From: an uncultured Verrucomicrobiota bacterium
GTDB taxonomy: Bacteria; Verrucomicrobiota; Kiritimatiellia; RFP12; UBA1067
NCBI GenBank assembly: GCA_937901395.1
Contig: CALCDB010000143.1
Coordinates: forward strand, 1 to 11,708
Reading direction: 5' to 3'
DNA length: 11,708 nucleotides
The notes beneath the pieces are model-generated. The model was given only the letters and a program-made list of their open reading frames with translations, had not been told where the DNA came from and ran no database searches. Positions 8,001 to 11,708 of this stretch are shown here, in pieces; the stretch's first letter is position 1; the number at the start of each line of letters is the position of its first letter. Both the position numbers and the translations under genes were made by a program.

Positions 8001-10485
8001 GCCATTAGCGCGTGATGGAGACAACGGAAAGTATCTTTATGGAGACGAGCCGATTAGCGATTTTCGTCCGGTAGTCGGGACCGATCCGCAAGAGTACGAT
8101 GCGCTTTACGCGGGGTCGCATCCATACCGTTCGATTTCGTGGCCGAAGGATTTCGCGTGCGCGATGTATGGAACGCTACCCGAGGTCGATCAGTCGTGCC
8201 TGTTCGCGTTTGGCTCGACGACGGCTGGGACGGTAGGAGGAATCGCGTTGATGACGGGCAAGACGGCCGACAATCAGGTATTGCTCGTTCGTTGGACGGG
8301 TACCGACAAGTACGAGGTAATGGCGGAGATGTCGGTTCCGAATGCGTATACCACTTCGCATTTGTACATCTTCTCCAAGACGGGGAACACGATAAAGGTG
8401 TATCTCGATGGTTCGCTTTGGACGACATATACGAGCGAGACCGACTTCGCGATGGGCAGTGGCTTCCAGATCTGTTCGGTACATGGAGGCGTGTTCAACA
8501 CGGGAATCAACCGCTTCTATCCTGGATCATTTGTAGATGGCATTGACGATCCGCGTTGCTATACATGCGTAATCGATACGCTGCGGCTTTATAATTTCGC
8601 CTTGGGGCAGGCGGCGATTAATCAGCTCAAGGAGGAATTTCCATACGAATCGCCAGCGGGTAATTTCTCGCGGAGGGTTGATGGTGCGGAAGAGTGGGTA
8701 GCGGACGCGGCTTGGTCGGATGGCGAAAGCGATTATGCCGAGCCAAAGAGCGGAGCGGTGTTGGAGATCGAGGCCAATGGGGAAAGTTCGCTGGCGATTA
8801 ATTTGGCGGAGAATACGGTTTACGAATCAATAACCTTTGAGGGAGCGGGAAGCTTGGCGATCGCGAAAGCGGATGACGCGCAGGGGATGGTCGTGAATGG
8901 CGGCAAGACGGTAGTTGGCGCGTCAGTGACGATCAAGTATGGCGCGATGACGATTTCGGGAGGTCCGACTTTCATCGAAGAGGCGGGCTCGCTCGTATTC
9001 GATTTCACCGATTATCCATTCGAGAAGTTGTATGGCAACGGATTCATTCAGTTGACGGGACTTATGGAAAGTCCCGTAACCGAGGAGAAGTTCCGCTGCA
9101 TCCTGCCCGATGATACATGCGGCAGGAAGGTAGAATGCGTATACGATACTTCCTCAAAGACGTATCATCTTAACTATGGCATCGACCGCGAGCCGACGAC
9201 GCTTTATTTGCCGGAAGGCACTACGGAGCCAGTTGTCATCAACGGAGAGACCATATTCGTGGATGGGGACGGAGCGGAGCAGATTCTCTACTATTCGGAA
9301 GACAAGGTAATGTTGCGCGCTGGCGAGACGGCAATCATCGAAGATACGCTACCATTGAACAACTTCATTATCGCCTGCGAGGCGGGAGAAGGTCGTGCGA
9401 AGGTAGTTTTCGATTTGATGGATGATTTCGAGTTCGCGGGTAAGATCGACGGTGCGATTCAAGTGGAGAAGACCGGCGAGGGAGCGTTACTCCTTTCCAA
9501 TGAAAACACATTCACGGGCGGAATCGAAGCGAAGGCGGGGAGCCTCAAGATGGGCAATCCGAAGTGCTTGGGGCCATGGTACGAGAACGATGAGTACGCT
9601 TCAATCGTGATTGACGAGGGGGCGGTATTCGATATCAATGGAACGAGCAATGGCGGTTCTACTTCGAGAACATACGAAATCACATTTATGAATGGATCGA
9701 AGTATACGAATACCGGTAAGGCCTTCTCCGATCGCAAGTTGATCGGCATCAGCAAGATTACGCTTGAGGGCGATATGGAAGTAGAGGCGTTGGAGAAGAG
9801 CACGATTGGTCTCTCGTTGCATTATAATTCCAATGGCGTCGAAATCGACCTCGGGGAATGGACGCTCACGAAGACTGGCAAGGGAGATTTCATCATCGGT
9901 TCGGGCGCGCAGATTCTCGGGACGGGAACGCTCGTAATCGAGGAAGGCGGAGTAATCACCCAGCCGTGCAGCAATGGAGCGAAGGTGACGGCGGCGGAAG
10001 GCACGATTATCTTCAATGAGGGAACGACATATAATGCGGAATCCTATTATGGCGGACGTGGGTTCGTAGCCAAGAATCTGGTATTCAATGGCGAGGTCAT
10101 CAGCACGGAGGATGTCGAAGTTCCGGTCGAAGGCGGCGAAGGCGAGACGGAGACCATTACCATCCCGGCTGGCGATATCAAAGTTACCGGAGCGTTGAGC
10201 GGCAGCGGCAAGTTGGCAGGGCTTGAGATGGGCGAAGGCGCGACGATTAACGTAGGCGAGGCGCCGATTACGGCGTATGCGGCGGCTTTCGCGGAAACTC
10301 TCAACGTGACGGGAGTCGCGGCTGGCGATACGGTAATGAACGTGCTTTCGGGTGAACCAATGTACATGCCGACTTCGGTGACGCTTGACGGCAAGGAGGG
10401 GTATCTGCTTCGCTTTGAAGAAGGCAGACTCATCCTTGACGAAATCGCGCCAGCGAAGACGGGTACGATAATGTATCTGCGATAA
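5098..10485 (+). CDS. Giant secreted beta-helix/autotransporter-repeat protein with LamG-like domain
   Basis: The protein has 1795 residues. Residues 1-25 form a Sec signal peptide: Lys at 3 and 5, a hydrophobic core, and a cut expected after SAKA before ETW. Most of the rest is Gly/Asp/Thr-rich beta-strand sequence typical of beta-helix adhesins. Autotransporter-type strand repeats are recognisable by the (K/R)xGxG pattern at about 459-490 (VKRGKGEIAF), 1455-1495 (VEKTGEGALLLSNENTFTGG) and 1590-1640 (LTKTGKGDFIIG). Residues about 655-850 resemble a jelly-roll or galactose-binding domain of PVC proteins (LSWNNVSG, LPYKMYDIIVYLN). Residues about 1000-1182 look like a LamG/concanavalin-type fold (IKVYLDGSLW, IDTLRLYNFALG). 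A module starting EEVTI (568) recurs as EDVTI (863). I see no catalytic motif, C-terminal outer-membrane barrel, PEP-CTERM or LPXTG anchor; the protein ends TGTIMYLR. It is likely a surface or extracellular adhesin or scaffold, with exact function unknown. Confidence 0.85.
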   Translation: MKTTKLIAGLAISLMTTLGITSAKAETWTGSLTTEPQLVFTELQSIEQLDDVSLSGKMGGASMSGIKPIGEVVKLSNQPEDGVVYQFQINDYNHASDCHLKYANVKFTQIEGGIAAAQIEQGYILNGGPTYIGTEVSKTTPGWNSNTIGAYNIVEIAWMVDEKFEATIEGDTTWTELWPDGVPTAGSQVTLTIADDAELTMDVEASVGLLTLIGEHDLTIAYPEYLSVGTLKINANFTGQVIYKYDATAGFTASAELLSAIKAAPDNISYLFDGGETGGATLDFGTECGGTLRSHIIFKGGISNTMTYGNAYNGLSTTSTQEKPVIWVTGNAILAFTAHDLTQWSGGYIKGGVIRVDDGSTLNLYNDRTFFYRQQFYLEPGAQLNVADGQTVEIHGGSASDEIYVPDSEAGFDKPAIISGNVRIRDGEGGTEIGAYVGENSKLEIQSLAVYSEKNCAIVKRGKGEIAFTTSVSPKIGVTISEGVLDLRNATVLTDVTVTNDTIYDFPEGTDEDQYVSICTGMLISPTKLLDKEVYVGGEKLEGTHTLAYGENSVAYSSGLPEDYIEDEEVTIDAINALFDQTITEDTDVVVKLTSESDSVKIFFQEGDELFEHLTKVFIVREGDLILDIAPGCEELLEKFDFSGVTGNLLAGYGVISVNFDSGRGKFPETDEADGMLAGGTPKLSWNNVSGAAGNTTAIKQWDTLVNAASTLKGAEITWNANTTYGAGQDVPILNGYLDDGGSGTVITISNLPYKMYDIIVYLNTDMNERMYNPIEVNTIPYTWDASEGKTVIGSDDWGATTRSGVEYGQNALRIADVKGNSTIHLGVRNDGAKVRNCICAMQIVQVPYKDYKNTYDAQEGEDVTISTLNEYVKTGDPYTGAVTLNLKGGDLILDADFDCSGLAINSTGDVSIKTDGSYIPSEEAVAKISQGDIAGVFVWDLPLVDGKYCWIDYEFNGDLKSVGKDASPLARDGDNGKYLYGDEPISDFRPVVGTDPQEYDALYAGSHPYRSISWPKDFACAMYGTLPEVDQSCLFAFGSTTAGTVGGIALMTGKTADNQVLLVRWTGTDKYEVMAEMSVPNAYTTSHLYIFSKTGNTIKVYLDGSLWTTYTSETDFAMGSGFQICSVHGGVFNTGINRFYPGSFVDGIDDPRCYTCVIDTLRLYNFALGQAAINQLKEEFPYESPAGNFSRRVDGAEEWVADAAWSDGESDYAEPKSGAVLEIEANGESSLAINLAENTVYESITFEGAGSLAIAKADDAQGMVVNGGKTVVGASVTIKYGAMTISGGPTFIEEAGSLVFDFTDYPFEKLYGNGFIQLTGLMESPVTEEKFRCILPDDTCGRKVECVYDTSSKTYHLNYGIDREPTTLYLPEGTTEPVVINGETIFVDGDGAEQILYYSEDKVMLRAGETAIIEDTLPLNNFIIACEAGEGRAKVVFDLMDDFEFAGKIDGAIQVEKTGEGALLLSNENTFTGGIEAKAGSLKMGNPKCLGPWYENDEYASIVIDEGAVFDINGTSNGGSTSRTYEITFMNGSKYTNTGKAFSDRKLIGISKITLEGDMEVEALEKSTIGLSLHYNSNGVEIDLGEWTLTKTGKGDFIIGSGAQILGTGTLVIEEGGVITQPCSNGAKVTAAEGTIIFNEGTTYNAESYYGGRGFVAKNLVFNGEVISTEDVEVPVEGGEGETETITIPAGDIKVTGALSGSGKLAGLEMGEGATINVGEAPITAYAAAFAETLNVTGVAAGDTVMNVLSGEPMYMPTSVTLDGKEGYLLRFEEGRLILDEIAPAKTGTIMYLR

Positions 10486-10534
10486 AATAAGTTGGTTTTT
10501 TCTGAGATGGCCGTGTAGTATCGCGTTTTGAGGG

Positions 10535-10564
10535 TTGACGGGGGGAGAGCGGATATGATATACT
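10535..10564 (+). promoter_or_regulatory. Sigma-70-like promoter for rplU-rpmA
   Basis: TTGACG (10535-10540) and TATACT (10559-10564) are 18 bases apart, predicting a start near 10571 and a leader of about 60 bases. The first nine bases, TTGACGGGG, match those of the promoter at 4997. There is no clear terminator between the stop at 10485 and this site, only six T's (10497-10502) without a stem, so read-through from the giant gene is possible. Confidence 0.55.
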
Positions 10565-10583
10565 ACGCGCCACTCAGTTTTTC

Positions 10584-10603
10584 GTGGAGGGAGGATCTTC
10601 CAC
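10584..10603 (+). promoter_or_regulatory. Leader hairpin upstream of rplU
   Basis: GTGGAGG pairs with CTTCCAC (7 bp, one G-U) around the loop GAGGAT, within the predicted rplU 5' leader. The stem-loop holds GGAGGGAGG, a Shine-Dalgarno-like purine run, 28 bases before the real start. Ribosomal protein operons are often controlled by leader structures, so this could be an autoregulatory site, but I recognise no named motif. Confidence 0.35.
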
Positions 10604-10631
10604 AAGGAAAGCGAGAAGAAAGGTAAAAAAG

Positions 10632-10946
10632 ATGGAAGCATACGCTATACTTGAAACTGGCGGCAAGCAGACGCTGGTGAAGGTTGGCCAGAAGATCGAG
10701 ATTGAAAAGATCGCGGTCGAGGTTGGTCAAGAAGCAGTGTTGGATACAGTCTGCGCTGTATCGGATGGAACTACGCTCAAAGTTGGCGCGCCATACGTCG
10801 AAGGCGCGAAAGTAACCCTTGCGGTTGATGGCATCATCAAGGGCAAGAAGGTTATCAACTTCAAGGCGAAGCGCCGCAAAGGCGAGCGCAGGAAAGTCGG
10901 GCATCGTCAGCAGTTGACGGTTGCGACGGTTAAGGCAATTGCGTAA
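10632..10946 (+). CDS. rplU: 50S ribosomal protein L21
   Basis: The protein has 104 residues, the usual length for bL21. It begins MEAYAILETGGKQ, matching the family start YAVFxxGGKQ, and ends with the characteristic basic segment KRRKGERRKVGHRQ and a TVATVKAIA tail. L21 is a large-subunit protein that binds 23S rRNA. I chose the ATG at 10632 because family homology begins there and a purine-rich AGAAAGG lies 8 bases upstream. The GTG at 10584 would add 16 unrelated residues. The frame closes with TAA at 10944-10946, directly touching the ribosome binding site of rpmA. The gene is first in a two-gene operon with its own promoter. The family's usual aromatic residue within the K-R-x-R-K-x-GHRQ stretch is Glu here. 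Confidence 0.97.
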   Translation: MEAYAILETGGKQTLVKVGQKIEIEKIAVEVGQEAVLDTVCAVSDGTTLKVGAPYVEGAKVTLAVDGIIKGKKVINFKAKRRKGERRKVGHRQQLTVATVKAIA

Positions 10947-10951
10947 GGAGG
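10945..10951 (+). promoter_or_regulatory. Ribosome binding site AAGGAGG of rpmA
   Basis: A perfect Shine-Dalgarno overlaps the rplU stop codon and sits 10 bases before the rpmA ATG. It supports the start at 10962 and makes an upstream start impossible, because the frame is stopped at 10944-10946 with no start codon in between. Confidence 0.75.
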
Positions 10952-10961
10952 GATAAGAAAA

Positions 10962-11195
10962 ATGGCTACTTCCGCATCAGCGCGTAATGGTCGCGATTCA
11001 AACCCGCAATATCTCGGGGTAAAGGCATACGACGGTCAGTTCCTCACGACGGGTTCGATTATCGTTCGTCAGCGTGGAACGAAGATTCATCCCGGCAAGA
11101 ACGTCGGTCAGGGACGCGACTTCACACTTTTTGCACTTAAGGACGGAAAGGTGAAATTCATCAAGGATGGCAAGGTCGTCACGATCGTAGAGTGA
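10962..11195 (+). CDS. rpmA: 50S ribosomal protein L27 with shortened N-terminal tail
   Basis: The protein has 77 residues against about 85 in most bacteria. The core is unmistakable: RNGRDSNPQYLGVK, GSIIVRQRGTKIHPG and NVGQGRDFTLFALKDGKVKF. L27 is a large-subunit protein whose N-terminal tail reaches the peptidyl transferase centre. In E. coli that tail is AHKKAGGST before RNGRDS; here it is only ATSASA, three residues shorter and with no lysine or glycine. An in-frame stop just upstream and a perfect Shine-Dalgarno rule out a missed start, and there is no Firmicutes-type cleavable extension. The gene follows rplU by 15 bases and is the last of the operon, ending before a strong terminator. 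The obg GTPase gene that often follows rpmA is absent. Confidence 0.97.
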   Translation: MATSASARNGRDSNPQYLGVKAYDGQFLTTGSIIVRQRGTKIHPGKNVGQGRDFTLFALKDGKVKFIKDGKVVTIVE

Positions 11196-11223
11196 TGATC
11201 GAACTTAGTTGATGAAAATGAGG

Positions 11224-11252
11224 CGCCGTGGACTTCTCGTCCGCGGCGTTTT
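11224..11252 (+). terminator. Intrinsic terminator after rpmA
   Basis: CGCCGTGGAC and GTCCGCGGCG form a 10-bp stem (one T-G pair) with loop TTCTC, directly followed by TTTT. It lies 28 bases after the rpmA stop and ends the rplU-rpmA operon. Confidence 0.85.
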
Positions 11253-11253
11253 A

Positions 11254-11262
11254 TGATATAAT
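11254..11262 (+). promoter_or_regulatory. Extended -10 promoter of the GspE/PilB gene
   Basis: TGATATAAT is a perfect extended -10 element (TGN-TATAAT) starting one base after the terminator T-run. No good -35 is present: the place for one, about 11234-11239, reads TTCTCG inside the terminator loop. The start site is expected at about 11269-11271, at or next to the ATG. Confidence 0.6.
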
Positions 11263-11270
11263 AAGCCCCA

Positions 11271-11708
11271 ATGAAAGAGAATGATTCTTTATCGACGATG
11301 ATATTGCGTTCCGCCGGAATATATTCCGAGGCGGCAATTGAGAAGATCGCGGTTTCGCGAGCGGCGAATGCCGGGATGTCGCTGGCGGAGGCGGCGGTGA
11401 AATTCGGCGGCGTCAAGGAGCGAGAATTCCTGATGGCGGTCGGGAAAGTGCTTTCGTTGGAGACGGTGGATTTGGAGAAGCAGAATCCGAACCCGGAGGC
11501 ATTGCAGAAGTTGCCGGCTTCGGCGGTATACCAATTCAACGTGTTGCCATTTAGAGTAGATGAGAACTCGCTTACGGTAGTATCGGCGGATCCATTCGAC
11601 ACCAAGGCGGCGGATGGGCTTCGCCTGGTTACGAACTGCGGCATTCGCACGGTATTGGCGCCGAAGGAAGAGGTAGAGAAGGCGATCAAGAAGTTCTACG
11701 GCGTCGGC
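11271..11708 (+). CDS. GspE/PilB-type secretion or pilus assembly ATPase, N-terminal part (3' end missing)
   Basis: The frame is open from ATG 11271 through the right edge: 146 codons without a stop. The visible part is the N-terminal MshEN/T2SSE_N-type domain of the GspE/PilB family. After an ~80-residue helical segment with the KFGGVKEREFLMAVGKVLSLETVDL pattern split over 11394-11475, residues ~83-146 carry LQKLPASAVYQFNVLPFRVD, then LTVVSADPFDTKAADGLRL, then the closing AIKKFYG. This fits the family's 'LP...A..YNVLP..v....L.vA..DPfd..a.d.L' signature. The Walker ATPase domain lies beyond the window. Such proteins power type II secretion or type IV pilus assembly from the cytoplasmic face; which one cannot be told here. 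No Shine-Dalgarno precedes the ATG, and the promoter lies so close that the mRNA is probably leaderless. An internal ATG at 11298 also lacks a ribosome binding site. Confidence 0.85.
   Translation, partial: MKENDSLSTMILRSAGIYSEAAIEKIAVSRAANAGMSLAEAAVKFGGVKEREFLMAVGKVLSLETVDLEKQNPNPEALQKLPASAVYQFNVLPFRVDENSLTVVSADPFDTKAADGLRLVTNCGIRTVLAPKEEVEKAIKKFYGVG

Noticed and set aside
10497..10502. Six T's after the beta-helix gene as an intrinsic terminator
   Set aside because: No stem-loop could be found directly before the T-run.
10584..10631. GTG at 10584 as an earlier start of rplU
   Set aside because: It would add 16 residues with no family match, and the codon lies within the leader hairpin; homology to L21 begins at the ATG at 10632.

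Overview
The window looks like chromosomal DNA from a Gram-negative-type bacterium with very large secreted, multidomain surface proteins. The domain mix (lamin-tail domain, CotH kinase, chitobiase-C-like, InlB-like, LamG-like and autotransporter-type beta-strand repeats) together with a GspE/PilB ATPase suggests the PVC superphylum, perhaps Kiritimatiellota, Lentisphaerota or Verrucomicrobiota. That placement is inference from protein style, not from a marker gene comparison. All recognised genes lie on the + strand, and nothing indicates a phage, transposon, tRNA, rRNA or CRISPR array.

Layout: (1) 2-4846 is the 3' part of a giant gene already open at the left edge. It encodes a secreted or surface mosaic protein: lamin-tail domain, proline linker, beta-helical carbohydrate-binding-like region, galactose-binding-like domain, FN3-like domain, chitobiase-C-like domain, CotH-type kinase, InlB-like repeat, and a second lamin-tail domain. 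(2) 4847-5097 is a 251-base intergenic region with a perfect 9-bp GC-rich hairpin, a sigma-70-like promoter and a clear ribosome binding site. (3) 5098-10485 encodes a 1795-residue protein with a signal peptide, beta-helix and autotransporter-type repeats, a jelly-roll-like domain and a LamG-like domain, but no recognisable outer-membrane barrel. (4) 10486-10631 carries a promoter and a leader hairpin for the ribosomal protein pair rplU-rpmA (L21, L27; 10632-11195). (5) A strong intrinsic terminator follows, and an extended -10 promoter starts immediately after it. That promoter drives a GspE/PilB-type ATPase gene (11271 to the right edge) whose transcript is predicted to be leaderless.

How they may work together: the two giant proteins look like cell-surface or extracellular adhesion and modification factors. 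The GspE/PilB ATPase belongs to a type II secretion or type IV pilus machine, but whether that machine serves these proteins is unknown. rplU-rpmA is a housekeeping operon with its own promoter and terminator. The points most worth a second look are the kinase-bearing mosaic protein beside a giant adhesin-like protein, the shortened, lysine-free N-terminal tail of L27, the predicted leaderless ATPase transcript, and the contrast in codon usage between the two giant genes.
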